Counted from the stretch's first letter, positions 15,240 through 25,970 are shown. The stretch is 64,000 bases of DNA from Prevotella sp. E13-27 (GCF_023217965.1 NZ_JALPSC010000001.1:620001-684000), one strand, 5' to 3'. Translations and numbers: made by a program. Notes: generated by a model not told the origin, from the sequence alone.

Positions 15240-17528
15240 ATGACAAGGAAAACATCACTATTAATCACTGGTTGGCTACTGCTGACTAGTCTCTTTATGC
15301 TTTCTTGTCAGGATATTGCTGATGACGATCATTATTCAGCACCCTCGTGGCTGAGGGGAAATGCCTGGCAGGTTCTGGAAGGCGACGGTAATCACAAAAT
15401 GTTCCTGAAAGCCGTAGAGCTAACCGATTACAAGCCCATCGTCAACGGACAGAGTATCCTTACAATCATGGCGCCCGATGATGATGCATGGCAGAAGTTC
15501 TTGCAGGAGCAGGGCTACGCATCAGTAGAGGACATGAACGAGAAAGCTCCACAGGCGTTGAAAAAGACAGTAGGTTTCCACCTGATGTACTACGCCTACG
15601 ACTGGAACAATCTGGTGAACTATCGTCCTTCAGAAGGCGATGGAGCTTCTGCAGAACAGAAAGAGGCCAATGCCGGTCTGTGGTACAAGCACCGCACACG
15701 CAGTCAGGACGATATGGAAGACATGCGCGGAAAGCTCAATGGCGTTGACACGCTTGTCACCGTTTATCACTACGAGCGATTCCTTCCCGTTCTTTCAAAC
15801 AAGTTCTTTGCGTCGAAAGGCATTAGCGCCAAGGAGAACTATGAGTATTTCTTCCCGCAGAGCCAATGGTCTGTGCAGAATGACGGATTCCAGGTTGCCA
15901 ACGCAAGCGTGAAGGACGCAAACGCAGTAGTTACCGACAATGGCTATCTGTATCACATCAATCAGGTGATACGTCCCTTGGAGACAATCTATCAGACTCT
16001 GAAGGGCAACCCCAACTATTCAGACTATATCAGTCTATACGACAAGTATGCCGAGTTTACGGAAGCTGCTACTGAGACCAGCGACAAGGTGGGAAAGGTG
16101 GTTTACACGCTTACTCACGGCGTACTGCCCAGTATTGCCTGTGAATGGCCGGTAACCGACTATCGCAGGATGGAGACGCTGGAGCGTGCTGCATATAACA
16201 TTTTTGCGCCGTCGAACCTTGCTATCAACAATTTCTTCAAGAACTATTGGACAGCAGAAGGCGGATATCTGTCACTGGACGACCTGGATCCGATGATCAT
16301 GCGCTATTTCATCATGCAGTCGTTTGCAGAGAGCACGGAGCCTGTATTCCCTGAAGAAATAACAAAGGGTCTGGTAGAGACTTCGTTCGGCACACCCATC
16401 AACATTAATCCGAATGACGTGAGCGACCGCCTGTTCTGTGAGAATGGTGTGGTATATGGTATGAACGACATGAAGGCGCCCGCCATCTTCTCGTCAGTGG
16501 TAGGTCCTGCTTTCAAGGACACTACATATCAGTGCTTCCTCTACACTCTTGACAAGAGCGACCTTATCCTTTCATTGGCATCCAACAAGTCTGAATTTGT
16601 GGTATTGGTGCCCAGCAACCTGCAGTACAATCAGAACGAACCAGAGATGCGTATTAACGTCACATCACAAGGCAAGAATCTGGAAGTCTTCAATGAGACT
16701 GACGGTGGTTACGCCAACATTGGACAGAGTCAGGCACGCAATATCATCAACATTCACACTGCCACCAACCTGAACGAGCTGAAAACAACAGGTACACAGG
16801 TAGTAGAGACAAACACCGCCTTTAACTACTGGTTCGTTCACGATGGTAAGATTACCACCAACGCCCTGTTCAACGAGCAGCTGAATCCTTCATACACAGG
16901 AACACCTTTCGTGGGATTCAAAGAGGTGACCATCAACGGAAAGCCATGGGACAATGGACGCGCCTACACTTACGAGAACAAACAGCTCTTCAGTGAACAG
17001 ACAGGCGACGGACTTGAGCACCTGCTGGCAGTAGGCAACGACAAGAACTACGAATACTATCTCTTCTCACAACTGCTACAGAAAGCAGGCATCGTAAATC
17101 AGGGAAAGATGTCAAGCATCTTCACTGAAGGTGAGCGCTGTGTGGCCTTTGTTCCTACCAACGAAGCCATAAAGCAGAACATCAGCAATATACCTGGCTG
17201 CAGCGGTCTGAAGGTAGCTGGAGACTATACACTCTCAGGCTCTATCACAAGCACCAACAAGACATTGCTTGCCAACTACCTTCGCAACTATTTCGTATCG
17301 TCATTGACAAACACTGTCACAAGCTATCCTTATCCAGGATCAGCTTTCAAAGGCAAGTACCTTGCTCTCAGTGGTAATAATGTAGAGTTGCAAGATCATG
17401 GCACCACCATCAGCATTGGAATGGAGAATGGTACGCAAGTCTATGCCATTGACAAGTATTTTGCATTGCCTTTCGCCTTCAGCGATGGTTGCATGCAACT
17501 AATAAATGGAATCCTTTTAAGTGAATAG
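15240..17528 (+). CDS. FAS1 (fasciclin) repeat surface lipoprotein, operon copy A gene 1
   Basis: The 762-residue precursor has a lipoprotein signal ending FMLSC (Cys23). This is followed by QDIADDDHYS, an acidic run of the kind that directs Bacteroidota lipoproteins to the cell surface. FAS1-type motifs with the 'APxxxA' H1 box recur at about 75 (LTIMAPDDDAW), 320 (NIFAPSNLAI), 453 (VVLVPSNL) and 633 (CVAFVPTNEAI), so about four FAS1-like units are likely, two of them degenerate. FAS1 domains are adhesion modules in many organisms. As first gene of the operon it corresponds to the 952-residue protein of copy B. Its 3' end runs into GTGAA-type repeats before the SusC gene. Confidence 0.82.
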   Translation: MTRKTSLLITGWLLLTSLFMLSCQDIADDDHYSAPSWLRGNAWQVLEGDGNHKMFLKAVELTDYKPIVNGQSILTIMAPDDDAWQKFLQEQGYASVEDMNEKAPQALKKTVGFHLMYYAYDWNNLVNYRPSEGDGASAEQKEANAGLWYKHRTRSQDDMEDMRGKLNGVDTLVTVYHYERFLPVLSNKFFASKGISAKENYEYFFPQSQWSVQNDGFQVANASVKDANAVVTDNGYLYHINQVIRPLETIYQTLKGNPNYSDYISLYDKYAEFTEAATETSDKVGKVVYTLTHGVLPSIACEWPVTDYRRMETLERAAYNIFAPSNLAINNFFKNYWTAEGGYLSLDDLDPMIMRYFIMQSFAESTEPVFPEEITKGLVETSFGTPININPNDVSDRLFCENGVVYGMNDMKAPAIFSSVVGPAFKDTTYQCFLYTLDKSDLILSLASNKSEFVVLVPSNLQYNQNEPEMRINVTSQGKNLEVFNETDGGYANIGQSQARNIINIHTATNLNELKTTGTQVVETNTAFNYWFVHDGKITTNALFNEQLNPSYTGTPFVGFKEVTINGKPWDNGRAYTYENKQLFSEQTGDGLEHLLAVGNDKNYEYYLFSQLLQKAGIVNQGKMSSIFTEGERCVAFVPTNEAIKQNISNIPGCSGLKVAGDYTLSGSITSTNKTLLANYLRNYFVSSLTNTVTSYPYPGSAFKGKYLALSGNNVELQDHGTTISIGMENGTQVYAIDKYFALPFAFSDGCMQLINGILLSE

Positions 17529-17543
17529 TGAAAAGTGAAAAAC
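17519..17543 (+). repeat. AGTGAA-type short repeat at a gene junction
   Basis: GTGAATAGTGAAAAGTGAAA covers the stop codon of the first FAS1 gene. The inverted version (CTTCACTCTTCACTT) lies at about 17671-17688 inside the signal-peptide coding part of the following SusC gene. Confidence 0.6.
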
Positions 17544-17550
17544 AAATAAT

Positions 17551-20500
17551 TTGCTACAGCTTAAATTTAAACAGGAAATGACTATGAACTATAACATATT
17601 TTTTTACACGAATAGTATGAAGTCAAGGATGTGGAAGCTTGTGATATGCACGGCATTCTTCATTCTTAACTCTTCACTCTTCACTTCCATTTCGGCACAA
17701 ACCATTACCGGTACCGTCACCGAGCTTATAGGTAACACGAAAGAGCCTATCATTGGTGCCAACGTGGTGCTGGTGAACAATCAGAACCGTCATGTAAAAG
17801 GTACTGTGACCGACTTTAATGGCAACTATAACCTACAAGTGCCCAAAGATGCAAACAATCTGAGACTGAAGGTTTCATATATCGGCATGAAGACTCAAAC
17901 TGTGAAATATACAGGCCAGAAAGTGCTGAACTTCACACTTGAGAACCAGGCCATGCTGAAAGAAGTGACTGTCACCGGACAGAAAGGCGGACGCGACGGT
18001 ATGGGAATATCCCGTATGGAGCAGACCTCTTCAGTACAGAGACTCGACATGACGGAAATCGTGGAGACGTCGCCTGTCACCTCAGTAGAAGAGGCACTTC
18101 AAGGTCAGATTGCCGGTTTGGACATCAACCTGGGAGGCGACCCTGGTGCACGTAGCAGCATACGCATCCGCGGTACCAGCTCACTGAGTGCAAGCAACGA
18201 GCCGCTCATCGTCATCGACGGCGTGCCACAGGACATTGACATCAGCGATGACTTCAACTTCGCCACTGCCAACGAGGAAGATTTCGGCGCACTTCTGAAC
18301 ATCGCCCCTGCCAATATCGAAAGCATTGAGGTGATGAAAGACGCATCGGCCACTGCCATCTACGGTACGAAAGGTGCTAATGGTGTGCTGCTCATCAACA
18401 CTAAGAAGGGAACAATGGGTAAGACCAAGTTCTCATTCTCCAGCAAGTTCACAGTGAAGAAAGAGCCAGAGAGCATTCCTCTGCTCAATGGTCCACAGTA
18501 TGTGGCCTTGATGCAGAACTCTATCTGGAATGCAGCCAACGCGAAGGGCGTTAGCAGCGCAAGCAACGAGATGAACATGCTGTTCAACAATGCAGAGCTG
18601 AACTACGACCCGAACTTCCGTTATTACGACGAGTACAATGTAGATACCGACTGGCTGGAAGAAGTTAAGCAGGATGCCATCATCACAGACAACAACTTCT
18701 CTATGACTGGTGGTGGCGAGAAAGCTGTTTACAAGCTGAACCTCGGCTACTACGACGAGCAGGGTACGACAATAGGTACAGGTGTTCAGCGTTTGAGCGC
18801 CGGCATGAAGATTACATACAGCTTCAGTGATCGCCTGCGCGTACATACCGATTTCTCATTCTCCAACACTAACAAGGACGCCAACGTGCTGGATAACGCC
18901 CGCTCTATGGCAATGAACAAGATGCCTAACCTGAGTCCATACTGGATTGATGATGTGACAAAGCAGTCAACAGGTGTCTATTTCACTCCAGAAGAGGACT
19001 TCCAGGGTGGCTACTCCAGCAACTACAACCCTGTGGCACTGGTCAAAGAAGGCTACAGCAAGACCACACAGCGCCAGGAGAAGATGACCATTAAGCTGGA
19101 CTATGAATTCCCATTCAAGCTAAGATATGAAGGCTGGGTATCCATGAACATGAGCACCACGAAGAACAAGAAGTTCCTTCCTCAGGAGGCAACGGGTGTG
19201 CTGTGGACCAGCAGCAATGCCAACCGTTCAACGGATGCTACCAGCGATGCTTTCTCTTTGCAGACAGAGAACAAGCTTATCTACAACAACACATTCGGCA
19301 AATATCACAAGTTGATTGCCACTGCCCTGGTGAAGACTGCTGACAGCCAGAGCTTCAGCTACAGCAGCAGTACCTACGGCAACGCCTCGCCAAACCTGAG
19401 CGACCCCGTAGTTGGCAGTGTGGTGGCATCTTCAGGTTCAGGCAACTCTGAACGCCGCAGCATTATGTTTATCGGACAGGCCGTCTATTCTTTCGACAAC
19501 CGTTACGTGGTACGTGCAACAGTGAACCGAGAGGGTAACTCTACCATGGGTAAAGATAAGCGCTGGGGCACCTTCCCTGCCTTCGGCTTGGCATGGAACG
19601 CTGAACAAGAGCACTTCTGGAGCGAAAGCATAAAGAAATGGCTCAACACCGCCAAGCTTCGTATAGGCTACGGATTGAGCGGCTCATCACCTTCAGGTGC
19701 CAGCATCTATCTTGGTGCATACAAGAGTCTTGGACAATACATGAACATGGCGGCCATCGTGCCAGACCGCATGCAACTGGACAACCTGAAATGGGAGACA
19801 ACGCGTGAGACAGACTTCGGTATCGACCTGCGTCTGTTTGACAAGTTGAACTTCACCTTCGACTATTATGACAAGGAGACAAGAGACATGCTGCTTAAAG
19901 ACACCAAAGTGCCTGCATCAACAGGTTACTCATCTGTCAAGTACATAAACAGCGGAAAGATGTCGAACAGAGGTGTCGAGTTCCGCATGGACTACGAGAT
20001 ATACCGTAACAAGACATGGACAGTCTCCGTCAATGCCAACGTGAGCCGTAACGTGAACAAGGTTAAAGAGCTGCCATCTACATGGGTGTTTGACAACTAC
20101 ACCTTCGGCAACGGAAACTATGCGCTCCGCATAGTGGAGAACGCCCCAGTAGGCTCGTTCTATGGCTATCGCTACCTTGGCGTTTATCAGAACACGGAAG
20201 AGACATACGCCCGCGATGCCAACGGAAACGTGATGACCGACTGGCAGGGCAAGACCATTACCATGAAGAATGGTACTGAGCAAGTATATCCTGGTGATGC
20301 ACGCTACGAAGACATCAACCACGACGGTGTAATCAACGAGAATGATATCGTATATCTAGGCAATGCCAACCCGAAGTTCTTCGGTGGTGGTGGTTTCCAG
20401 ATACGCTGGAAGCAGCTGACACTGACAACATTCTTCTACGGACGCTACGGACAAAAGGTCATCAACGGTGCACGCATCTCACTGGAGAACATGCGCGGAA

Positions 20501-20862
20501 AGGGCAACCAGTCAACAGCAGTTCTGCACCGCTGGCGCTCGGAAGGCGACCAGACCGACATTCCACGCGCTCTCTATGGCATGGGCTACAACTATCTGGG
20601 CTCAGACCGTTTCGTGGAGGACGCATCATTCATCCGTCTGAAGACTCTCTCACTGAGTTATAACCTGCCAAAGGCATGGCTCAAGAAAATAGGTATCACA
20701 CGACTGAACGTCTTCGCTACAGGATATGACCTCCTCACATGGACAAGCTATAAGGGACAGGATCCTGAGGTGAAGATGCCATCACCAACATCTTTGGTAA
20801 AGGACAACGCGACGACACCTGTCTCTAAGCGTTTCGCATTTGGTATTAACCTCGACTTCTAA
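17551..20862 (+). CDS. SusC-like TonB-dependent outer membrane transporter, copy A first pair
   Basis: The long frame encodes 1103 residues. Possible starts are 17551, 17578 (after AGGAA) and 17617 (MKSRMWKLV, closest to a normal signal peptide ending SISAQ). After the signal comes a carboxypeptidase-D-like domain (GTVTELIGNTKEPIIGANVV) and then the plug, with the SusC hallmarks ALQGQIAGLDI, RIRGTSSLSASNEPLIVIDG and ATAIYGTKGANGVLLI. A large beta-barrel ends in FGINLDF. It should import ligands through the outer membrane, powered by TonB, together with the SusD encoded 13 nt downstream. Its partner in copy B is the gene at 51199-54609, with a similar plug (SATAIYGSQGGSGV). Confidence 0.93.
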   Translation: MLQLKFKQEMTMNYNIFFYTNSMKSRMWKLVICTAFFILNSSLFTSISAQTITGTVTELIGNTKEPIIGANVVLVNNQNRHVKGTVTDFNGNYNLQVPKDANNLRLKVSYIGMKTQTVKYTGQKVLNFTLENQAMLKEVTVTGQKGGRDGMGISRMEQTSSVQRLDMTEIVETSPVTSVEEALQGQIAGLDINLGGDPGARSSIRIRGTSSLSASNEPLIVIDGVPQDIDISDDFNFATANEEDFGALLNIAPANIESIEVMKDASATAIYGTKGANGVLLINTKKGTMGKTKFSFSSKFTVKKEPESIPLLNGPQYVALMQNSIWNAANAKGVSSASNEMNMLFNNAELNYDPNFRYYDEYNVDTDWLEEVKQDAIITDNNFSMTGGGEKAVYKLNLGYYDEQGTTIGTGVQRLSAGMKITYSFSDRLRVHTDFSFSNTNKDANVLDNARSMAMNKMPNLSPYWIDDVTKQSTGVYFTPEEDFQGGYSSNYNPVALVKEGYSKTTQRQEKMTIKLDYEFPFKLRYEGWVSMNMSTTKNKKFLPQEATGVLWTSSNANRSTDATSDAFSLQTENKLIYNNTFGKYHKLIATALVKTADSQSFSYSSSTYGNASPNLSDPVVGSVVASSGSGNSERRSIMFIGQAVYSFDNRYVVRATVNREGNSTMGKDKRWGTFPAFGLAWNAEQEHFWSESIKKWLNTAKLRIGYGLSGSSPSGASIYLGAYKSLGQYMNMAAIVPDRMQLDNLKWETTRETDFGIDLRLFDKLNFTFDYYDKETRDMLLKDTKVPASTGYSSVKYINSGKMSNRGVEFRMDYEIYRNKTWTVSVNANVSRNVNKVKELPSTWVFDNYTFGNGNYALRIVENAPVGSFYGYRYLGVYQNTEETYARDANGNVMTDWQGKTITMKNGTEQVYPGDARYEDINHDGVINENDIVYLGNANPKFFGGGGFQIRWKQLTLTTFFYGRYGQKVINGARISLENMRGKGNQSTAVLHRWRSEGDQTDIPRALYGMGYNYLGSDRFVEDASFIRLKTLSLSYNLPKAWLKKIGITRLNVFATGYDLLTWTSYKGQDPEVKMPSPTSLVKDNATTPVSKRFAFGINLDF

Positions 20863-20875
20863 AGAACTAATGATT

Positions 20876-22456
20876 ATGAAACAGAAATATATCAAAATCA
20901 TCTGCGCAATCTGCGTAATCTGCGGTCTTTCCTCCTGCAATGACTGGCTCGATGTCCTGCCCAACAACGAGCAGGTGACCGACAACTACTGGAAGTCGAA
21001 AGAGGATGTGGAAGCTGTTATCGCCTCCAGCTACTATTATATGAGACAAAGCACACCAACCATAATCAAATGGGGTGAGCTGCGAGGTGGCACCATCTAT
21101 ACACTGGGAGCAAGTGAAGCTAAGCTACAGGACTTCAACATGACTGCCAGCCATTCACTCTGCGACTGGTCAACCATCTACAAGATCATAGGCCTTGCCA
21201 ACTCAGTCATCATGTATGCGCCTGGTGTAAACGATAACACCTATTACGACGCTATGCGTAACTCGCACCTGGCAGAAGCTTATTTCATACGCGATTACTG
21301 CTATCTCCTGTTAGTGAAGAACTTCAAGGAGGTGCCCCTCGTACTTCAGGCATACGTCAACGACCACGCTTCATTCGACTTGGCAAAATCTAGTGAACTG
21401 GAGATTATCGCACGTATAAAAGAAGACATTAAGACCATATTAAGTAAAGGGTCTGCCAAAGGCACATATGAAGAGGATTGGCAGACTAAGGGCCGTGTCA
21501 CGAAATGGGCACTCTATGCTCTGATGGCCGATGCTTGTCTGTGGAGCGAGGACTACGACCAGTGTATCCAGTATTGTGACATGATACTCAATGCCACCGA
21601 CAATTTCCGTCCGGCATTCATAAAGAAGTCGAACGACTGGTTTACCATGTTCTATCCTGGCAACTCCAATGAGAGTATATTCGAGCTGAACTGGGACTAT
21701 AACAGCTATCAGGAGAGTAACAACTTTGCATCACTGTTCACGCCGACAGGCTCCCCCACCCTTCGTCCCACGCCACAGGCCACTGAGAAGATGAAACAGG
21801 AGACACAGGAATTAAAGAACAAAGGTGTAACGGAAGACGGACGCATGGGACGCATGCTTCTCGGAACCTACGTGCCTGATAATGGATCAACTGCAGCTTG
21901 GGCAACTGCCAACCAGTATTACATCTGGAAATATTATGGTACAGACGTGGCAGACATCTCCGGTGGTGCACGTCAACACCAGGATGCCAACTTCATTATC
22001 TATCGTGTGGCTGAAATCATGATGATGAAGGCACAGGCACTGACCATGAAAGGAGAAAGTTCATGGAAGGAAGCAATCAGCCTCATCAATAAGATTCGCA
22101 ACCGTGCCGGTCTTGCCGACTTCAAGAATATCGACATCACAGCTTCAGATGCTGACGCTCTGATTTCACAACTTGACGAGCTGACTCTGCTGGAGGAAAT
22201 TCTTGATCAGAAAGAGATGGAGTTCATGGCAGAAGGCAAGCGCTGGTACGACCTGTTGTGGTTCGGACGAATTGCCGGAAACAAATACAAGACGCAATTC
22301 ATCAATAAAGTTATTGAAGGAAACGTGACCACTAATCAGCAGTGGATATTCTCTGTTTTGCAAGACGCAAACGCATGGTACATGCCTATTCCACAGGCAG
22401 ACATTGAGCACAACACGCTGTTGGTGCAGAACCCATATTATGGAACAACGAAGTAA
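20876..22456 (+). CDS. SusD-like surface lipoprotein, copy A first pair
   Basis: This SusD/RagB family protein has 527 residues. The signal peptide ends GLSSC (Cys21), followed by NDWLDVLPNNEQ, the usual mature N-terminus of SusD proteins. Helical TPR-like segments (AEAYFIRDYCYLLLVKNF) and the C-terminal EMEFMAEGKRWYDLLWFGR motif are characteristic. SusD proteins form the hinged lid over the SusC barrel and bind ligand at the surface. Start codons at 20870 and 20876 are equally possible. The longer frame from 20840 would overlap the SusC gene. It corresponds to the SusD at 49307-51094 in copy B. Confidence 0.93.
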   Translation: MKQKYIKIICAICVICGLSSCNDWLDVLPNNEQVTDNYWKSKEDVEAVIASSYYYMRQSTPTIIKWGELRGGTIYTLGASEAKLQDFNMTASHSLCDWSTIYKIIGLANSVIMYAPGVNDNTYYDAMRNSHLAEAYFIRDYCYLLLVKNFKEVPLVLQAYVNDHASFDLAKSSELEIIARIKEDIKTILSKGSAKGTYEEDWQTKGRVTKWALYALMADACLWSEDYDQCIQYCDMILNATDNFRPAFIKKSNDWFTMFYPGNSNESIFELNWDYNSYQESNNFASLFTPTGSPTLRPTPQATEKMKQETQELKNKGVTEDGRMGRMLLGTYVPDNGSTAAWATANQYYIWKYYGTDVADISGGARQHQDANFIIYRVAEIMMMKAQALTMKGESSWKEAISLINKIRNRAGLADFKNIDITASDADALISQLDELTLLEEILDQKEMEFMAEGKRWYDLLWFGRIAGNKYKTQFINKVIEGNVTTNQQWIFSVLQDANAWYMPIPQADIEHNTLLVQNPYYGTTK

Positions 22457-22478
22457 TTGAGACAAAAAACAGATAATT

Positions 22479-24215
22479 ATGATTACCAATAGCATAAAGA
22501 AAATCATCGCAAAAGGACTGACAGGATGTACCTGTGCTTTCGTCCTAATGGCAGTTTCTTTTCTCACTGCCTGCGACAAGGATGTATTCGACATCAACAC
22601 TGACCCTTTCAAGGATCAGAAGTATGTCAATGAGCTGAAATCGCCTATCTCGACATTCCTTACCGAACAGGAAGGCTTTAGCGAGTATGTAGCTGCGCTG
22701 AATTATTCAAACATGTTCAACGCGCTTAACCAGTCGTCCTCAGGCGTCAGTTTCACAGCCTTTGTGCCTAACGACAACGCCATGAAGGAGTTTTATCAGC
22801 GTCGCGGTGCGAACAGTCTGACGGACCTCACTCCAGAATATGTACGCCAGTTCGTTCTCTATCACACGGTAAAGGACTCTATCCTGCCAGACCAGTTTAT
22901 CATGAAGAAAACTGTGCAGAATCTGAGCAACGATGTGATTTCAATAAAAATCGACTCCACCCAGGCAGGACAGATACTTCTGAACGACGAAGGCCGTATC
23001 ATTGAAATGGGACTTAGTGCATTCAATGGAAAGATTTATGTACTTTCTAAGGCCATGACGCCATTGGTAGAGACCGTTTTTGACCGTATTTCAGATGCCG
23101 GGCAGTCAACTATCATGGTCGAAGCCCTGCGCGCCACAGGATGGGCCAAGAAGCTCAGCACCGTGGTAGATACCACTATTGTAGAACGCCAGAAAGTTAT
23201 TACACATTATTATTATACAGTACTGAATGTTACCGATGCTGTTTTCAGCAAAGCTGGTATCAGTTCATTAGACCAGTTGCGCTCGAAGCTGAAGAGCAAT
23301 GACAGCAGAGCTCTTTCCGAGGACTCGCTGCTTCGCGAATATGTGGGCTATCATATTCTTCAGAATCAGTACTCAACAGACGATCTGGGAGCCATTCAGG
23401 GTTCTGAGACAACACGTATATGGAGTTCATCGGCAAACAACCAGGTATTCACAGTAACTACCGACACGCTAACCGACGTAGTAGCAGAGAAATACAAGTT
23501 GAATGCTTCTTCGGAAGCAGCTCGCTTCGTTCCAGAAAAGTCAAACATCCTGTCGAAGAACGGCTATGTGCATGAGATTGACAACTGGATGCCAGTATGG
23601 GAACCTAAGCAGACCGCAGTCCTCTGGGATTTGGCTGACTATCCGGAAATAAAGAATATTGTTCCTGCTGAGGATTATCAACCATCAGAGCCCACGTCGT
23701 CTGAGAAGCGCACCCGAGTAGCCAACGCTGCCTGCTTCGAATATGAGGTAGGAGAATCTGGCACAAATAATTCCTCTTATAGTGAGATTGACTATGTCAC
23801 CTGTAAGAGCAACATGGCTGATGCGAACAACTACGACCGCATTGTATTCAACGTTGGCTATATGGGTAAGGTCAGCATGAAGACTCCTACCATTGTACGT
23901 GGCAAGTACCGCGTAGAGCTGACTCTATCCTACATGGCAAACCATAACTTCATGCGCACCATGAGCGACGGTAACGGTGGATTGCTGAAAATAACATTCG
24001 ACGAGAAACAGGAACATACCATTTTCTCAGCACCTTACACCAAGGTGCCCAAACCACTGCCCGGTGTTTATACCAGCGTACTCTACGATGAGATTGAATT
24101 CGAGGAGACAGCGTCACACAAGTTCAGTTTCGTTGTTCTCGACCCGGCTGCCAGCACTAACAAAAGCTTCAGTCTGCAATTCGACTGCATACGCTTCATC
24201 CCTATTGAAGATTGA
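22479..24215 (+). CDS. FAS1 surface lipoprotein, copy A gene 4
   Basis: This 578-residue lipoprotein has the lipobox FLTAC (Cys32) and an acidic DKDVFDINTD after it. A clear FAS1 unit (SFTAFVPNDNAMKEFYQ, then YVRQFVLYHTV) occupies about 50-200, and a second one (VFSKAGISSLDQ, LREYVGYHIL) about 210-370. The last 130 residues look like a beta-sandwich (RVELTLSYMANH, SFSLQFDCIRFIPIED). A similar C-terminal module ends the 572- and 616-residue neighbours. It matches the 733-residue gene at 47078-49279 in copy B by position. It is probably co-translated with the upstream SusD (22-nt gap). Confidence 0.82.
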   Translation: MITNSIKKIIAKGLTGCTCAFVLMAVSFLTACDKDVFDINTDPFKDQKYVNELKSPISTFLTEQEGFSEYVAALNYSNMFNALNQSSSGVSFTAFVPNDNAMKEFYQRRGANSLTDLTPEYVRQFVLYHTVKDSILPDQFIMKKTVQNLSNDVISIKIDSTQAGQILLNDEGRIIEMGLSAFNGKIYVLSKAMTPLVETVFDRISDAGQSTIMVEALRATGWAKKLSTVVDTTIVERQKVITHYYYTVLNVTDAVFSKAGISSLDQLRSKLKSNDSRALSEDSLLREYVGYHILQNQYSTDDLGAIQGSETTRIWSSSANNQVFTVTTDTLTDVVAEKYKLNASSEAARFVPEKSNILSKNGYVHEIDNWMPVWEPKQTAVLWDLADYPEIKNIVPAEDYQPSEPTSSEKRTRVANAACFEYEVGESGTNNSSYSEIDYVTCKSNMADANNYDRIVFNVGYMGKVSMKTPTIVRGKYRVELTLSYMANHNFMRTMSDGNGGLLKITFDEKQEHTIFSAPYTKVPKPLPGVYTSVLYDEIEFEETASHKFSFVVLDPAASTNKSFSLQFDCIRFIPIED

Positions 24216-24251
24216 TAACAGAGCATTAATGTTTGAATAAAACGAAATATT

Positions 24252-25970
24252 ATGAAGACAAACATCATATCAAGATTATCGACCGCATTACTGGTAGCAA
24301 GTATCGCATTGGTATCTTGCTCCGAGCTGGAGGACAACGATCACTACTCCAATACAGACAGTCAGATAAACAACAAGGAGTTGAAGATTGTAAACCAGAC
24401 CAGCGACCAATACATGCACAGTCGCGAGGATCTCTCCCAGATGAACCAGCTGTTTGAGGCTCAAGGCATCTACAAGGAGCTTCAGGAGAAAGGTCAGTTC
24501 AGCACACTCCTCGTGGTGGCCAACAACGACTTTAAACAGCCGTCAACAGACAGCATCAAGTTCATCACACGTTCACACATCAGTGACATATCTATCTCTC
24601 CTGCCAACCTTAAGGACGGCACTCGTCTGATGATGTGGCACGGAAAGTATGTTGACGTGAGCATCGACTCCTTGGGACATGAAGGCAATATTGTTGATCA
24701 TATCATGTTCAACAACGCTGCCATCAAAGAAGTGGTGAAGACAACAAACGGATATATCTACATCATTTCCGATATGATTAAGACCCCAACCTCACTGCGC
24801 GACTATATCGAGTCATTGCCCGATGACTACTCTATCTTCCGCGACATGATCTTAGCATCCGGAGGTAAAGTCTTCGATCGCACTAACAGTAAGGCTATTG
24901 GTGTGAACAATGAAGGAAACACGGTCTATGACACAGTATGGATCTACACGAATGAATTCTTCGACAATGTTAAATTCGACATGAACTCAGAGTCGCTCAC
25001 TGCAACCATGCTGCTCTTCTCTAACGATGTCATCAACGATGCCATGAACGATGCCCACGAGCGTCTTGGTAAATGGCAATTGGAACGCAGCGACAGTCTC
25101 ATCAAGGACTGGCTGTTGAAGACATCATTCTTCTCTAAGAAATACACTGGCGAGGAGATTCAGACCACAGAAGAGAATGAGCTCAAGAGTATCTATAACA
25201 CCGTTTGGCGCACCGACCTGCAGCAAGTAGATGCCAACAACCCCATAGCGCTATCAAATGGTATTGTTTACAATGTTAAGAAACTGCGTTTCCCATTGGG
25301 TGTGCTCGTCTATCGCCTGAAGGACTACTTCCACCATTACGAGTACTGTACCGCAGAGCAGAAAGACGAATACTTCAAGGGAACAAACCTTACCTTTAAG
25401 AATTGCAGCACAGAAGTTGTAGCATGGACACCATGGGCTGGTGTATGGCCTATGCACGAAAACCGTGTCCTTCAATACGACAAGCCATCAGGCCTCAACG
25501 ACAGTGAAGGATTCCAGTTGGACTTCACCCCAGTGAAAAAAGATGCAGATGGCAACATAACGCCATATCTCATCCCACCTGGCACATACCGCATGGGTAT
25601 GGGATTCACCCAAGCCGTAACATTCTCAGCCCTTACTATAACCGTCTTCGCAAACGGCACTGAAATCGCAAAGGTTTCACGAAAAGTGGGTGGAAACACT
25701 GACTATCACTACGATCGTGGCTCCACACTGCCGAGATGTTTCCCTGAGGGCTATGATGCATCATACGTTCGCGAAATGGGTGGTAACAGCAAGGCAAGCT
25801 ACTACGACACCGACGGTGGTAAGATATTCGACGAGATTATTATCCCCGATGTTAATGGCGACAACTCCGGTGTAAAGATTGTCATACGTATCAGCAGCAA
25901 CGACTGGGAAGGACAAACCTTTATCAGGCTCCATCACTGGTGTCTGCGCCCCATTGAGAACACAAAATGA
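24252..25970 (+). CDS. FAS1-related surface lipoprotein, copy A gene 5
   Basis: This 572-residue lipoprotein has the lipobox LVSC (Cys23) followed by SELEDNDHYSNTD. The DHYS motif is shared with the 762- and 616-residue FAS1 proteins. The FAS1 signature is weak: segment FSTLLVVANNDFKQPS resembles the H1 box in sequence context, and the domain is divergent. The C-terminal part is a probable beta-sandwich (IPPGTYRMGMGFTQAV, then TFIRLHHWCLRPIEN). By position it corresponds to the gene at 45206-47047 in copy B. The stop overlaps the next start as ATGA, suggesting coupling to the downstream SusC. Confidence 0.7.
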   Translation: MKTNIISRLSTALLVASIALVSCSELEDNDHYSNTDSQINNKELKIVNQTSDQYMHSREDLSQMNQLFEAQGIYKELQEKGQFSTLLVVANNDFKQPSTDSIKFITRSHISDISISPANLKDGTRLMMWHGKYVDVSIDSLGHEGNIVDHIMFNNAAIKEVVKTTNGYIYIISDMIKTPTSLRDYIESLPDDYSIFRDMILASGGKVFDRTNSKAIGVNNEGNTVYDTVWIYTNEFFDNVKFDMNSESLTATMLLFSNDVINDAMNDAHERLGKWQLERSDSLIKDWLLKTSFFSKKYTGEEIQTTEENELKSIYNTVWRTDLQQVDANNPIALSNGIVYNVKKLRFPLGVLVYRLKDYFHHYEYCTAEQKDEYFKGTNLTFKNCSTEVVAWTPWAGVWPMHENRVLQYDKPSGLNDSEGFQLDFTPVKKDADGNITPYLIPPGTYRMGMGFTQAVTFSALTITVFANGTEIAKVSRKVGGNTDYHYDRGSTLPRCFPEGYDASYVREMGGNSKASYYDTDGGKIFDEIIIPDVNGDNSGVKIVIRISSNDWEGQTFIRLHHWCLRPIENTK

